A DNA stretch of 64,000 nucleotides from Brenneria izbisi (GTDB lineage: Bacteria > Pseudomonadota > Gammaproteobacteria > Enterobacterales > Enterobacteriaceae): NCBI RefSeq assembly GCF_025840185.1, contig NZ_JAMPJU010000014.1, forward strand, positions 1-64,000, in the 5' to 3' direction. Below, piece by piece: positions 8,727 through 19,180 of this stretch. The stretch's first letter is position 1; every line of letters begins with the position of its first letter. The notes beneath the pieces are model-generated. The model did no database searches. It saw nothing but the letters and a program-made list of their open reading frames with translations, and had not been told where the DNA came from. A program made the translations under genes and the position numbers.

Positions 8727-8738
8727 CGTCCGTTCCGC
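8727..8738 (+). repeat. Right attachment-like repeat of the tRNA-Asp island
   Basis: An exact 12-bp copy (CGTCCGTTCCGC) of the tRNA-Asp 3' region, 1775 bp after the tRNA copy and in the same orientation. The following bases (AACTACTCT versus CACTTATCT) are also similar. It lies between the putative immunity gene and nrdF, where a right attachment site would be expected. Confidence 0.5.
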
Positions 8739-8751
8739 AACTACTCTAAAA

Positions 8752-8779
8752 CCCCTGAATTGGCGATGATTCAGGGGGG
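8752..8779. terminator. Hairpin downstream of nrdF and the immunity gene
   Basis: CCCCTGAAT / ATTCAGGGG 9-bp perfect stem with an 8-nt loop. It lies between the convergent ends of the island and the nrdHIEF operon. The T-tract is short on both strands, so termination strength is uncertain. Confidence 0.5.
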
Positions 8780-8801
8780 TATCATTTCAGCGCCTGCTAC
8801 G

Positions 8802-9788
<987 letters not shown>

Positions 9789-11939
9789 TTATAGCGCGCA
9801 GGACACACAGCCCTGAACTTCTGTGCCTTCCAGCGCCATCTGTCGTATACGAATGTAATAGATGGTTTTGATCCCCTTGGTCCAGGCATAGATTTGCGCT
9901 TTATTGATATCCCGCGTGGTGGCGGTATCACGGAAGAACAGGGTCAGCGACAATCCCTGATCGACGTGCTGAGTCGCGGCGGCATAGGTATCAATAATCT
10001 TCTGCGGACCAATTTCGTAGGCATCCTGGTAATACTCCAGGTTGTCGTTGGTCATATAAGGGGCGGGGTAGTAAACCCGTCCGATTTTGCCTTCTTTGCG
10101 AATCTCAATACGCGACACAATCGGGTGGATGCTGGATGTGGAATGATTGATGTAAGAAATCGAGCCTGTCGGCGGTACGGCCTGTAAATTCTGGTTATAA
10201 ATGCCATAGGTCATGACCGATTCGCGCAAGTCCGCCCAATCCTGCTGATTAGGAAGCGTGATCCCGGCCTGAGAAAATAGCGCCTGTACCCGTTCTGTGG
10301 CGGGCAGCCAACTTTGCTCAATGTATTTGTTAAAATATTCGCCGGAAGCATACTTCGAGTTTTCAAAGCCTTTGAAGCGCTGACCGCGCTCTATCGCCAA
10401 CTGGTTCGATGCCCGCAGCGCGTGGTAGGCCACGGTATAAAAATAGATATTGGTGAAATCAATGCCTTCCTCAGAACCGTAAAAAATACGTTCCTTTGCC
10501 AGATAGCCGTGCAGATTCATCTGGCCGAGGCCAATGGCATGAGATTCGTCATTGCCTTTCTCGATTGAAGGTACGGAACGGATGTGACTCATATCGGAAA
10601 CGGCGGTCAGCGCGCGAATAGCCATTTCCACCGTTAACCCGAAGTCAGGCGATGACATCGACTTGGCGATATTCAGCGAGCCGAGATTGCAGGAGATATC
10701 CTTGCCGACATGACGATAGCCAAGATCCTCGTCGTACACGCTGGCGTCATTAACCTGCAAAATTTCAGAACACAGATTGCTCATATTGATGCGTCCCTGA
10801 ATCGGGTTCGCCCGGTTTACCGTATCCTCAAACATCATGTAGGGATAGCCGGATTCAAACTGGATCTCGGCAAGGATCTGAAAGAATTCTCTCGCTTTGA
10901 TGTGTGACTTGTGGATGCGCTTGTCATTCACCATCTCATGGTACTTTTCACTAATGCTGATTTCCGACAATGGAACGCCGTACACCTGTTCGACATCATA
11001 GGGTGAAAACAGGTACATCACCTGATTCTCTTTCGCCAGTTGGAATGTGATATCGGGTATGACCACGCCCAGCGACAGCGTTTTAATACGGATTTTTTCA
11101 TCGGCATTTTCGCGTTTGGTATCCAGAAAACGCAGAATATCGGGGTGATGCGCATTGAGATAAACCGCGCCGGCGCCCTGACGCGCGCCCAACTGGTTGG
11201 CATAGGAGAAGGCATCTTCCAGCATTTTCATCACCGGAATAATACCGGACGACTGATTTTCGATACGTTTGATCGGCGCGCCAGTTTCACGGATATTGGT
11301 GAGCATGAAAGCGACGCCGCCTCCACGTTTGGAAAGCTGAAGCGCTGAGTTAATCGCGCGACCAATGGATTCCATATTGTCTTCGATGCGTAGCAGAAAG
11401 CAGGAAACCAGTTCGCCGCGTTGCTTTTTGCCGCAATTCAGAAACGTGGGCGTGGCGGGCTGGAACCGACCGCTGATAATTTCGTCTACCAGGGCGCTGG
11501 CAAGTGCGGCGTCACCCGCGGCCAGGGTCAGCGCGACCATGCAGACGCGATCTTCATAGCGTTCCAGATAACGTTTGCCGTCAAAGGTTTTAAGGGTGTA
11601 ACCGGTGTAATATTTAAAAGCGCCCAGGAACGTTTGAAAGCGAAACTTATGGCGGTATGCCTGCTGGAAAAGACTTTTAATAAAACTGAAGGCATATTGA
11701 TCCAGAATTTCCGCTTCGTAATAGCCTTCCTCAACCAGATAGCGCAGTTTTTCTTCCAGATTATGGAAGAACACCGTGTTTTGATTCACATGTTGCAGGA
11801 AATAACGCCGAGCGGCCAGTTTGTCCTGTTCGAACTGGATGCGCCCCTCTGCGTCGTAGAGGTTCAGCATGGCGTTGAGAGAATGGTAGTCCAGCTCCGT
11901 GTTGGCTGGTTTTGTGATCACGGATTCTGTTGTTGCCAA
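9789..11939 (-). CDS. nrdE: Class Ib ribonucleotide reductase, alpha (catalytic) subunit
   Basis: A 716-residue catalytic subunit converting NDPs to dNDPs. An active-site Cys is in [15 protein letters not shown] (about 178), the central N-x-C-x-E site is in NLCSEILQ (near residue 385), and the C-terminal redox pair CVSC lies four residues from the end, to be reduced by NrdH. It lacks the N-terminal ATP-cone of class Ia NrdA, as normal for NrdE, so dATP inhibition is not expected through that domain. The start overlaps the end of nrdI by 22 bp, suggesting translational coupling. Confidence 0.97.
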   Translation of the reverse strand: MATTESVITKPANTELDYHSLNAMLNLYDAEGRIQFEQDKLAARRYFLQHVNQNTVFFHNLEEKLRYLVEEGYYEAEILDQYAFSFIKSLFQQAYRHKFRFQTFLGAFKYYTGYTLKTFDGKRYLERYEDRVCMVALTLAAGDAALASALVDEIISGRFQPATPTFLNCGKKQRGELVSCFLLRIEDNMESIGRAINSALQLSKRGGGVAFMLTNIRETGAPIKRIENQSSGIIPVMKMLEDAFSYANQLGARQGAGAVYLNAHHPDILRFLDTKRENADEKIRIKTLSLGVVIPDITFQLAKENQVMYLFSPYDVEQVYGVPLSEISISEKYHEMVNDKRIHKSHIKAREFFQILAEIQFESGYPYMMFEDTVNRANPIQGRINMSNLCSEILQVNDASVYDEDLGYRHVGKDISCNLGSLNIAKSMSSPDFGLTVEMAIRALTAVSDMSHIRSVPSIEKGNDESHAIGLGQMNLHGYLAKERIFYGSEEGIDFTNIYFYTVAYHALRASNQLAIERGQRFKGFENSKYASGEYFNKYIEQSWLPATERVQALFSQAGITLPNQQDWADLRESVMTYGIYNQNLQAVPPTGSISYINHSTSSIHPIVSRIEIRKEGKIGRVYYPAPYMTNDNLEYYQDAYEIGPQKIIDTYAAATQHVDQGLSLTLFFRDTATTRDINKAQIYAWTKGIKTIYYIRIRQMALEGTEVQGCVSCAL

Positions 11940-12325
11940 AATTTAGTTACTCCCTTACGCACATTTGCAACGTCTTCCGCGGTGCCAAGTAGCTCGAAGC
12001 GATACAGGTAAGGCACCTGACACTTCTGCGCGATAATGTCACCCGCGAGGCAGTACGCTGCGCCGAAGTTCATATTGCCTGCGGCAATGACGCCTCGCAG
12101 GTAATCACGATTTTGCCGTTCGTTCAGAAAATGGATCACCTGGCGGGGTACGGCGCCTTTGCTGCTGCCGCCACCGTAGCTGGGAACCACCAGAATATAA
12201 GGCTGCTCCACTTTCAGGGGGGGAAGCCCGGTAGCGATGGGGATTCGCAGGGCGGGTAATCCAACCCTGCTAATGAAGCGATGGGTATTTTCCGACTGGC
12301 TGGAAAAATAGACCAGTGGGTTCAT
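11918..12325 (-). CDS. nrdI: NrdI, flavodoxin-like activator of NrdF
   Basis: A 135-residue flavodoxin-fold protein that supplies an oxidant (superoxide or peroxide) for assembling the manganese-tyrosyl cofactor of NrdF. The FMN phosphate-binding loop [12 protein letters not shown] is at the N-terminus, and the [13 protein letters not shown] and [11 protein letters not shown] segments correspond to the flavin-contacting loops. It lies between nrdH (9-bp gap) and nrdE (overlap), the standard order. Confidence 0.96.
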   Translation of the reverse strand: MNPLVYFSSQSENTHRFISRVGLPALRIPIATGLPPLKVEQPYILVVPSYGGGSSKGAVPRQVIHFLNERQNRDYLRGVIAAGNMNFGAAYCLAGDIIAQKCQVPYLYRFELLGTAEDVANVRKGVTKFWQQQNP

Positions 12326-12334
12326 CGCGCCCCC

Positions 12335-12574
12335 TTATTGCAACCGCTGCGAGGCATGAAGCGTGCTGATTTTGTCCGGGCGGAAGCCGCTCCAGTGATC
12401 ATCCGCCGTCATGACAACCGGTACTTGCTGATAACCTAATGCCCTGACCTGCTGTAACGCCTGCGCATCTTCCGTTAAGTCCACCAGTTGATAGTCAATT
12501 CCCTGTTTATCCAGCGCACGGCATGTCGCATTGCATTGAACACAATCTGGTTTGGTGAAAATAGTAATACGCAT
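12335..12574 (-). CDS. nrdH: NrdH, glutaredoxin-like electron donor
   Basis: A 79-residue redoxin that reduces NrdE. The CVQC active site is at residues 11-14 as in E. coli, preceded by the beta strand ITIFTKPD. The C-terminal WSGFRPDKI motif is the NrdH hallmark that distinguishes it from glutaredoxins and lets thioredoxin reductase reduce it. It is the first gene of the operon, and two NrdR boxes lie about 120-160 bp upstream. Confidence 0.97.
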   Translation of the reverse strand: MRITIFTKPDCVQCNATCRALDKQGIDYQLVDLTEDAQALQQVRALGYQQVPVVMTADDHWSGFRPDKISTLHASQRLQ

Positions 12575-12690
12575 GATTCGTATTTACCCTTTGGCGTGAA
12601 AGAAGTTTATCGGAGCGGCTGGCTTGGCGGGTATGTGTTCCCGGACCGATCCACGAAGCAACCATCATTAGTGATGAGGCTACGCTCTGA

Positions 12691-12706
12691 ATACTAGATG
12701 TAGTTG
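12691..12706 (-). promoter_or_regulatory. NrdR box, promoter-proximal copy
   Basis: ATACTAGATGTAGTTG matches the NrdR consensus core CwAtATaTwG at most conserved positions. Its centre is exactly 31 bp from the second box at 12722-12737, the spacing that places two NrdR octamer contacts on one DNA face. It lies upstream of nrdHIEF. Confidence 0.7.
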
Positions 12707-12721
12707 TTTTGAAATTCAACC

Positions 12722-12737
12722 ATACAATATATAGGAT
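12722..12737 (-). promoter_or_regulatory. NrdR box, distal copy
   Basis: ATACAATATATAGGAT fits the NrdR box (acaCwAtATaTwGtgt) at all core positions. NrdR is the (d)ATP-sensing zinc-finger/ATP-cone repressor of ribonucleotide reductase operons. Confidence 0.75.
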
Positions 12738-12843
12738 TTATGTGTAAGCTTATACAACAGGTCGCCAACCCGGATGGCGCAAGGCGAAAAGGTAAAAAAC
12801 CGTCATTTTAAAGAAAGTGTGGCGAGGGTAACCTCTTAAGGAT

Positions 12844-12868
12844 AAAAAAGGGAGCCTCGGCTCCCTTC
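12844..12868 (-). terminator. Rho-independent terminator of speED
   Basis: AAGGGAGC stem, three-base loop, GCTCCCTT stem and a T-run on the minus strand, starting 10 bp after the speD stop. Confidence 0.9.
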
Positions 12869-12877
12869 AACATGACA

Positions 12878-13672
12878 TCACATTTTCGGCAGGTTCCTGC
12901 CGTAATAGATCTCCTGCATTTCATGATACAGCAGGTCAGTAATTCTCTTGCGTTCCGCATTGCTCAACGCGTCGGGCCTGACATTGAACAGGTAATGTTG
13001 CAGATCGAAATCTTTCAATAACATCTTGGTATGAAAAATATTTTCCTGATAAACATTAACATCCATCATGTGATAAAGCGATTTCATGTCTTCTGACATG
13101 AAGTTCTGAATCGAATTAATCTGGTGGTCGATAAAATGTTTCACGCCGTTGATATCACGGGTAAAGCCCCGCACACGATAATCAATGGTCACAATATCGG
13201 ATTCTAGCTGGTGAATAAGATAGTTAAGCGCTTTTAAAGGGGAGATGACGCCACAGGTTGACACTTCAATGTCAGCGCGAAAAGTACATAATCCGCCTTC
13301 GGGGTGGCTTTCCGGGTAGGTATGCACGCAAATATGGCTTTTGTCCAGATGCGCGACCACGGCGTTCGGCAAAGGTCCCGGATGTTCGGAATTATCGACA
13401 TCCCGTGGATCCATCGGTTCTTCGCTGACCAGAATGGTCACGCTGGCGCCTTGCGGTTCATAGTCCTGACGGGCGATGTTAAGAATATTGGCCCCGATGA
13501 TCGAGCAGGTTTCGGTCAGGATTTCGGTTAAGCGATTGGCGTTATACTGTTCATCAATGTAGGCGATATAACCCGCGCGGTCATCGGCTGTTTTGGCGTA
13601 ACAGATATCGTAGATACAAAAACTCAGGCTTTTGGTCAGATTGTTAAAGCCGTGTAGTTTCAGCTTGTGCAA
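12878..13672 (-). CDS. speD: S-adenosylmethionine decarboxylase proenzyme
   Basis: A 264-residue bacterial class 1A AdoMet decarboxylase that provides decarboxylated SAM, the aminopropyl donor for spermidine. The self-cleavage site is Lys111-Ser112 in [13 protein letters not shown], where Ser112 becomes the pyruvoyl cofactor; the catalytic [13 protein letters not shown] segment follows. It is downstream of speE in the speE-speD operon (40-bp gap), as in E. coli. Confidence 0.97.
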   Translation of the reverse strand: MHKLKLHGFNNLTKSLSFCIYDICYAKTADDRAGYIAYIDEQYNANRLTEILTETCSIIGANILNIARQDYEPQGASVTILVSEEPMDPRDVDNSEHPGPLPNAVVAHLDKSHICVHTYPESHPEGGLCTFRADIEVSTCGVISPLKALNYLIHQLESDIVTIDYRVRGFTRDINGVKHFIDHQINSIQNFMSEDMKSLYHMMDVNVYQENIFHTKMLLKDFDLQHYLFNVRPDALSNAERKRITDLLYHEMQEIYYGRNLPKM

Positions 13673-13712
13673 TTTAAGTCACCCCCTTGTTGATTGGTTG
13701 CTGTGAGAATTG

Positions 13713-14573
13713 TCATGAACCGGATAATGCATTTAATAAATACTGCGGCAGCGCGAAGCTTCCCACATGCACGTCTGGATTGTAATAGCGACAGTCAATG
13801 CCGGAAGCCGCGAAGCGTTGACGTAACGTTTCAGCGCTAAGCTGGCGCAACGCCTTATGGTGACTGGCCCAGGCGAAGGTCATAATGCCGCCATAGTAGG
13901 TCGGTATCGCCGCCTGATAAAAACTGACGTCACTGAAATAATGGCTCAGTTTTCGGTGGCTATTGACGGCTTCATCCTGCTGTAGAAAACAGACGCCGTT
14001 CTGGGCGACAAAAATCCCGCCGTCATTCAGGCAACGCGCGCACCCCTGATAAAAATCCGAGGTAAACAGGCTTTCACCCGGCCCGATGGGGTCGGTGCAG
14101 TCGGAAATGATGACATCAAATTTCTCGGTGCATTGACTAACGTAGTTTACGCCATCATCAATGACCAGATGGAAACGGGGATCGTCATAAGCGCCGGCAT
14201 GATGATTGGGCAAATATTGCCGACAGAAGGCGACGACGCCAGCGTCGATTTCCACCATGGTAATATGTTCGACGCCGCGGTGCCGACTAACTTCACGCAG
14301 CATCCCGCCGTCGCCGCCGCCGATGATCAGCACACGTTTGGCGTTGCCATGAGCCAGCAACGGAACATGCGTCAGCATTTCGTGGTAAATGAATTCATCA
14401 CGCTCGGTGGTCTGCACCACGCCATCAAGCGCCATGACGCGGCCCAATGACGCATTTTCAAAAATGATCAGATCCTGATGAGCGGTTTTTTGGTGATACA
14501 GCACCCGGTCGATGGAAAAATACTGACCAAAGTTGGCATGTAAGGTTTCATACCAAGTTTCTTTCTGGGACAT
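13713..14573 (-). CDS. speE: Spermidine synthase
   Basis: A 286-residue aminopropyltransferase that makes spermidine from putrescine and decarboxylated SAM. The nucleotide loop [13 protein letters not shown] is at about 80-92, the catalytic Asp lies in [16 protein letters not shown] (about 155-170), and the N-terminal beta-hairpin domain contains [14 protein letters not shown]. Length and motifs equal the E. coli enzyme (288 residues). A 108-bp gap separates it from yacC on the same strand. Confidence 0.97.
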   Translation of the reverse strand: MSQKETWYETLHANFGQYFSIDRVLYHQKTAHQDLIIFENASLGRVMALDGVVQTTERDEFIYHEMLTHVPLLAHGNAKRVLIIGGGDGGMLREVSRHRGVEHITMVEIDAGVVAFCRQYLPNHHAGAYDDPRFHLVIDDGVNYVSQCTEKFDVIISDCTDPIGPGESLFTSDFYQGCARCLNDGGIFVAQNGVCFLQQDEAVNSHRKLSHYFSDVSFYQAAIPTYYGGIMTFAWASHHKALRQLSAETLRQRFAASGIDCRYYNPDVHVGSFALPQYLLNALSGS

Positions 14574-14681
14574 GTTAGGGCTTCCTCCGCGATAACAGCC
14601 ATGAAAATTGGCGCGCCATCATAGCTAACTCTTGCGCCGCTTGCACGGTCGAATTTCAGTCAGCGCGGAGGATGGGGGGAA

Positions 14682-15029
14682 TTATTGCGCGTAGGCAAGC
14701 AATCCGAGTGAATTACGCGCCAGCGATTGGCATTTTTTAGGTGTCGCGATCGCAATATTACTCAGGTCGCGGTAGCTGTCTTCACCCAGGGCCGTCATGT
14801 TGTAGGTATTGTAATTGCTGAGATCCCAGCGATTTTGCTGCGCAAATGCCACCAGCGTCCGACGAATCTGCTCATTGGGCAGATCCTGATAGCCGCAGTT
14901 GTTCTTCAGATAAACGAAAATCGCGGTCAGATCCGCAAGATCTTCCGCCTCAAATTCGTTTAATGCTTTGCTGGCGGAGGAGAAGCTCATCAGACTTAGC
15001 AGGAGCATCGCCAGCGCGGAGTTTTTCAT
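14682..15029 (-). CDS. yacC: YacC family small exported protein
   Basis: A 115-residue protein matching E. coli YacC in length and sequence (EFEAEDLADLTAIFVYLKNN, then CGYQDLPN, IRRTLVAFAQQNRWDLSNY and LGEDSYRDLS). Residues 1-22 form a Sec signal peptide (ALAMLLLSLMSFSSASKA) with probable cleavage near Ala22, so it is periplasmic or secreted. Two Cys remain in the mature part. It belongs to the PilS/OutS pilotin-like family and may help a secretion apparatus, but its function here is not established. It sits upstream of speE as in E. coli. Confidence 0.88.
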   Translation of the reverse strand: MKNSALAMLLLSLMSFSSASKALNEFEAEDLADLTAIFVYLKNNCGYQDLPNEQIRRTLVAFAQQNRWDLSNYNTYNMTALGEDSYRDLSNIAIATPKKCQSLARNSLGLLAYAQ

Positions 15030-15311
15030 GGTTAAACCTGTTCCTGATATCGTCAGATGACGTTATCACAGATGTTGCCTCTGGTTCCAAGCTTTCTTGT
15101 CGCGCACGCAAGGCGGCATGCGTAAAAAAACCAGACAATATCAGGCGGAAAGAGGACTGAAAAGCGAACGATACCGGCGTTGGGGGGCAGGCAAGCGCTT
15201 TCTTCAGGTTAATCGTGCGATTACAGGCTATTTATCGTTGATTGACACCATGACGTCGGCATCAGGCTCTGTTATTAATAATAATGGTCTAACTAATATA
15301 GTTTGTACTTT

Positions 15312-16964
15312 ATGATCTCCGGTTTCTGGCGCGTCAGTAGTTGGTTGTTGGCGGGACTGTTGCTGTTTCCTTTAGCAACGGTTTTCGTTCAGGCTTTTTT
15401 TATGACGGGCGTCCTGTCCGACACTCAGTGGGCCGTCGCAAGCGACGTTGAAAATTTCTCCCGAAAATTGTTTGCCGAGGATCGCGGATTCGCCCAGCTA
15501 TGGCGGAGCGGATTACCGGTATATCTGCTCAATTCGGCGGCGCTGGTGACGGGTACGGTGCTGCTCAGTTTGTTGATCGGCTTGCCAGCGGCCTGGTTGA
15601 TGGCGATGTACCGTTTTCCCGGCCAGCGTATCCTGGGTTGGGCGCTATGTTTGCCATTAGCGATGCCCGCTTTCCTGCTTGCCTACCTTTATGCCGATAT
15701 CGCCGCGCCTTTGCAGACGCTGACTGGCGCGCCCAGTGCCGTGGCCGTGCTGTGCGGCGCATGCGTTATCCTGGCGTTGGTGTTGTACCCTTATATTTAT
15801 CTGTTGGTGCGCCACGCTTTGGCAACACAACCGGCCAGCCTGATTCATTCAGCCCGCATGCTTAAGCTTTCCCATGCGCAAGTAATAAGGCGGGTTTGTC
15901 TGCCCATCGCCCGACCAGCGATGGTGACGGGCGCGATATTGGTGGCGGTTGACGCCTTCGGCGACTACGGCGCGGCATCTTATCTGGCGCTCCCCACACT
16001 GACGACCGCTGTGCTGGATATCTGGCAGCAGCAGGGCGATCTGGGCGCGGCGGCACGTATTGCGGTAATCATCCTGCCTTTTATTTTCTTATTGATGTAT
16101 CTGGCGCATGTGTGGCGGCGGAAAAACCAGATCTACCAGGCGCGTTTGCAGGCGGAACCGCTTGTCCCGCCCAACCTGCGCGGCTGGCGCAGCGGATTGG
16201 CGCAGTTCTACTGTTGGAGCCTGGTCTGTCTGGCATTCCTTTTTCCACTCTTGCGGCTGACGTGGGGGGCGATGGCGCAGGCGATGCCGGGCTGGGATCA
16301 GGCGTTTCTGCTTGCTATCGGTAACAGCGTGTTGATTTCTACCGTGGCCACCGCGTTGATTATGCTTATGGCGATATCATTTGTGTTTTATACCCGCACA
16401 GTGGGCCCATCGGCGAATCAACTTCCTGTACGGCTGATAGGCCTGAGCCTTGCGATCCCCGGCGCAGTGTTGGCGTTGGGATGGTTTATCCCGCTGGTCT
16501 GGATTGGTCATGGTCTTGGACAACTGGCGCAGCGTATGTCGTTATACGTGCCTGAAGTGTGGGTATCAGGATCGTTATTTATTCTGATGCTGGTATACAG
16601 CGCCAAATTTGCCCGCCTGATGCTGGATGGTCTGGAATACCGGATGGCGAAGATCCCGCTATCGCTGGATCGCGCCTGTCTGGTGCTGAAATGCTCTGCC
16701 CGCGAGCGCTGGTCGCGGGTGCATCTTCCTTTACTAAGGCGGGCTCTGCTGGTTGGCGCGTTGCTGGTTTTCACCGAAAGTATGAAAGAACTGAATGTTT
16801 CTTTGCTGTTGCGTCCACTGCATCTTGAAACACTGGCAACCTATGTTTTCCGGTTGACGTCAGGGGAGCCAGCGACATCGCTGGCTTTGCCAGCATTGGC
16901 CCTGGTGCTGGTGGGAATGGTTCCGGTGGTTGGCTTGATCCGGGTTTTAAACATCAAAGGATAA
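15312..16964 (+). CDS. ABC transporter permease, fused two-domain ferric/AEP-thiamine type
   Basis: A membrane protein of about 550 residues made of two binding-protein-dependent permease domains fused in one chain, as in SfuB/FbpB/AfuB ferric importers and relatives. About twelve hydrophobic segments are visible; the first EAA-like loop is near 185-205 (SARMLKLSHAQVIRRVCLPI) and the second near 455-475 (ACLVLKCSARERWSRVHLPL). I prefer ATG 15312 to the in-frame TTG three codons earlier; neither has a strong ribosome site. Its partner ATPase follows after 4 bp, but no periplasmic binding protein gene is adjacent. The substrate could be iron(III), phosphonate or a similar small ligand. Codons 40-54 resemble a dispersed palindromic repeat (see 15430-15474). 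Confidence 0.8.
   Translation: MISGFWRVSSWLLAGLLLFPLATVFVQAFFMTGVLSDTQWAVASDVENFSRKLFAEDRGFAQLWRSGLPVYLLNSAALVTGTVLLSLLIGLPAAWLMAMYRFPGQRILGWALCLPLAMPAFLLAYLYADIAAPLQTLTGAPSAVAVLCGACVILALVLYPYIYLLVRHALATQPASLIHSARMLKLSHAQVIRRVCLPIARPAMVTGAILVAVDAFGDYGAASYLALPTLTTAVLDIWQQQGDLGAAARIAVIILPFIFLLMYLAHVWRRKNQIYQARLQAEPLVPPNLRGWRSGLAQFYCWSLVCLAFLFPLLRLTWGAMAQAMPGWDQAFLLAIGNSVLISTVATALIMLMAISFVFYTRTVGPSANQLPVRLIGLSLAIPGAVLALGWFIPLVWIGHGLGQLAQRMSLYVPEVWVSGSLFILMLVYSAKFARLMLDGLEYRMAKIPLSLDRACLVLKCSARERWSRVHLPLLRRALLVGALLVFTESMKELNVSLLLRPLHLETLATYVFRLTSGEPATSLALPALALVLVGMVPVVGLIRVLNIKG
15430..15474 (+). repeat. Repeat-like segment inside the permease gene
   Basis: GGGCCGTCGC, a short variable loop, CGACGTT and an AAAATTTCTCC-GAAAATT stretch match the intergenic sequence at 7161-7208 in the same order. 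Here the element is read in frame as part of the permease (QWAVASDVENFSRK). Confidence 0.4.
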
Positions 16965-16968
16965 TAAA

Positions 16969-18015
16969 ATGGTAACGTCGGTGGATATGCTCAGTGTGAA
17001 GTCATTACGCTGCGGCTTGAGTCTGGAAAACGTGACGTTTGCTGTCCGGGCTGATGAAACCATCTGCTTGCTGGGCAGAAATGGCAGCGGTAAAACGACG
17101 CTGCTCCACGCTATCGCCGGCTTGTTGCCGATCGAACAAGGCGAGATTCTATTTGACGGACACCCCATCAGTACCCCCCAGCAGATGTTGCCGCCGGAGC
17201 AACGTCAGATTGGCATGCTTTTTCAGGATTATGCCTTGTTTCCTCATTTGACTGTCGAAGGCAATGTGACGTTTGGTTTATATGGTCAGGCGGCCAGCGA
17301 CGTGGCGCGCATCGGCGGGGAGATGCTGACGCTGTTGAAGCTTGATGAGGTGGCGTCCCGCTATCCGCATGAATTGTCAAACGAACAGCAGCAGCGTTTG
17401 TCTCTGGCGCGGGCGCTGGCTTGCGACCCCAAATTGCTATTGCTGGATGAACCTTTCCCCGGACTGGATAGCCAGTGCCGTTATCGGCTGATAACCGAGT
17501 TGCGGCAGATATTGAAACAGCGGCACATCGCGGCTATTTTTGCGACGCATAGCCGGGAAGAGGCGTTTGCCTGCGCCGATCATCTCATCTTGCTGGAGGA
17601 GGGGAAAATTGTTCAGCAAGGTTATCCGTATGAACTTTATCACCGCCCCGTCAGTCGGTTTGTCGCGGATTTTCTGGGGAATACGAATTATCTGCCGGTG
17701 AAGATCCAAAGCGATCATCAATGGCAGAGTGCGTTAGGCGATCATCATGCCAATCATCGGCTGAATCAACCGATTGATTCGCAATGCGACTGGATGGTGC
17801 GTCCTCTGGACGTCGCGCTGGCGCTGGACCCGGACGGCAGCGCGCAAATTGAGGATCGGCTTTTTACCGGTACATCCAATCTCTATAAGGTGAGTCTGGG
17901 GGAACTGATAATTCTGGTGCAGACCAGCAACTGGTTTGAGCCGGGGCAGAATGTGCGTTTGAGCATTAAGACCGAGCAACCGGTGCTCTTTCCGGCGCTT
18001 GCGGCAGCGGAGTGA
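16969..18015 (+). CDS. ABC transporter ATP-binding protein, ferric (FbpC/AfuC) type
   Basis: A 348-residue ATPase that energises the preceding permease. Walker A is GRNGSGKTT (about 36-44), the Q-loop is in LFQDYALFPHL, Walker B LLLLDEPFPGLD, and the H-loop FATHSREEA. The signature motif reads LSNEQQQR rather than the usual LSGGQQQR, so both glycines are replaced; this is unusual and could weaken ATP sandwich formation. The C-terminal 110 residues form a TOBE-like regulatory domain. The ATG follows a good AAGGATAA ribosome site. The ATPase is convergent with the acetyltransferase gene. Confidence 0.88.
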   Translation: MVTSVDMLSVKSLRCGLSLENVTFAVRADETICLLGRNGSGKTTLLHAIAGLLPIEQGEILFDGHPISTPQQMLPPEQRQIGMLFQDYALFPHLTVEGNVTFGLYGQAASDVARIGGEMLTLLKLDEVASRYPHELSNEQQQRLSLARALACDPKLLLLDEPFPGLDSQCRYRLITELRQILKQRHIAAIFATHSREEAFACADHLILLEEGKIVQQGYPYELYHRPVSRFVADFLGNTNYLPVKIQSDHQWQSALGDHHANHRLNQPIDSQCDWMVRPLDVALALDPDGSAQIEDRLFTGTSNLYKVSLGELIILVQTSNWFEPGQNVRLSIKTEQPVLFPALAAAE

Positions 18016-18022
18016 CGCAGGT

Positions 18023-18439
18023 TCACGCGCCGGGGAAAACCCAGGCGCTGGGATGTTTTTCGAAGCCCAGTCTGGGGTAGTAATCAACCGCCTGAGGCGC
18101 GGCCAGCAGGATAAGTTTGCATTTCGGCGTTAACTGTTGTCTGGTCATGGTTATCAGCGTTTTCCCGATCCCTGCATGTTGCCAGTGCTCTGATACCGCC
18201 AGATCGGACAGGTAGCAACAAAAATGAAAGTCAGTCACGCTACGTGCAATCCCCACCAGCGTTGCGCCATGCCAGGCTGAAATCAGCACATCAGCATGTT
18301 CCAGCATGCCGTCAATAGCTTCTCTGTCTGCCAGCGGGCGGCGCGGCCCTAGCGACGTTTTCGCCAGTAGATCGATAAATTGCTGGCTGGACAGCGGGGC
18401 ATTCACTTGATAACTGATTTCGTGATCTGGCGTGTTCAT
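18023..18439 (-). CDS. GNAT-family N-acetyltransferase
   Basis: A 138-residue GNAT protein. The acetyl-CoA pyrophosphate-binding motif is LAVSEHWQHAGIGKTLI (about 79-95; Q/R-x-x-G-x-G/A form HAGIGK), and the C-terminal YPRLGFEKHPSAW matches the conserved YxxxGF end of the domain. The substrate is unknown; small-molecule amine acetylation is likely. It stands alone, convergent with the ABC ATPase (7-bp gap) and divergent from hpt. Confidence 0.85.
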   Translation of the reverse strand: MNTPDHEISYQVNAPLSSQQFIDLLAKTSLGPRRPLADREAIDGMLEHADVLISAWHGATLVGIARSVTDFHFCCYLSDLAVSEHWQHAGIGKTLITMTRQQLTPKCKLILLAAPQAVDYYPRLGFEKHPSAWVFPGA

Positions 18440-18599
18440 CAGGGCTCCTTTAACCGGAAGGATGGGGCTGGCCGGTGGTTTCTGGTATACTTCGCGCCCT
18501 TGGGCGCAATCTGCCTGCTCAGGCGACCGTTCAGCATAAGGGGCATCATCGTCTTTGCCGATGATACTGAATTCTTTTATTCAACGAGTTATGAGTATG

Positions 18600-19133
18600 A
18601 TGAAACATACCGTAGAAGTCATGATTCCTGAACAGGAAGTGATGGATCGAGTTAACGAGTTAGGCCGACAAATCAGCGATCACTATCGTGGTAGCGGCAG
18701 TGATATGGTATTGGTCGGCTTGCTGCGTGGTTCATTTATCTTTATGGCGGATCTGTGCCGGGCTATTGATGTTGCGCACGAAGTCGATTTCATGACGGCA
18801 TCCAGCTATGGCAGCGGTATGAATACCACCCGTGATGTGAAAATCCTCAAGGATCTGGACGAAGATATTCGCGGTAAGGACGTATTGATCGTCGAAGATA
18901 TTATCGATTCCGGCAATACGTTGAGCAGAGTGCGTGAAATTCTGCAATTGCGTGAACCTAAATCGCTGGCGATATGTACCCTGCTGGATAAACCGGAGCG
19001 TCGGGAAGTGGAGGTGAACGTCGAGTGGGTCGGGTTCGCTATTCCTGATGAGTTCGTGGTGGGATATGGCATCGACTACGCCCAGCACTATCGCCATTTA
19101 CCCTATATCGGCAAAGTGATTGCTCAGCCATGA
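18600..19133 (+). CDS. hpt: Hypoxanthine phosphoribosyltransferase
   Basis: A 177-residue purine-salvage enzyme joining hypoxanthine (and guanine) to PRPP to give IMP or GMP. The PRPP-binding motif [14 protein letters not shown] is at about 99-112, and the flexible-loop region contains [16 protein letters not shown] chose ATG 18600 because [11 protein letters not shown] matches the E. coli start; an in-frame ATG one codon earlier is possible. It is followed by the convergent carbonic anhydrase gene, as in E. coli. Confidence 0.96.
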   Translation: MKHTVEVMIPEQEVMDRVNELGRQISDHYRGSGSDMVLVGLLRGSFIFMADLCRAIDVAHEVDFMTASSYGSGMNTTRDVKILKDLDEDIRGKDVLIVEDIIDSGNTLSRVREILQLREPKSLAICTLLDKPERREVEVNVEWVGFAIPDEFVVGYGIDYAQHYRHLPYIGKVIAQP

Positions 19134-19180
19134 GCGGGGCGCGGGGTGAGATGACGCCTGTTGCAAGGCGTCGATAGGCA

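Noticed and set aside
11421-12011. 196-codon plus-strand open frame
   Set aside because: It lies antisense to nrdE and nrdI, both fully conserved; the frame is a by-product of their codon use.
18023-18087. Overlap of the ABC ATPase end with an opposite-strand frame
   Set aside because: The acetyltransferase gene ends at 18023, just after the ATPase stop at 18015; the longer minus-strand frame (17734-18087) is a shadow of the ATPase gene.
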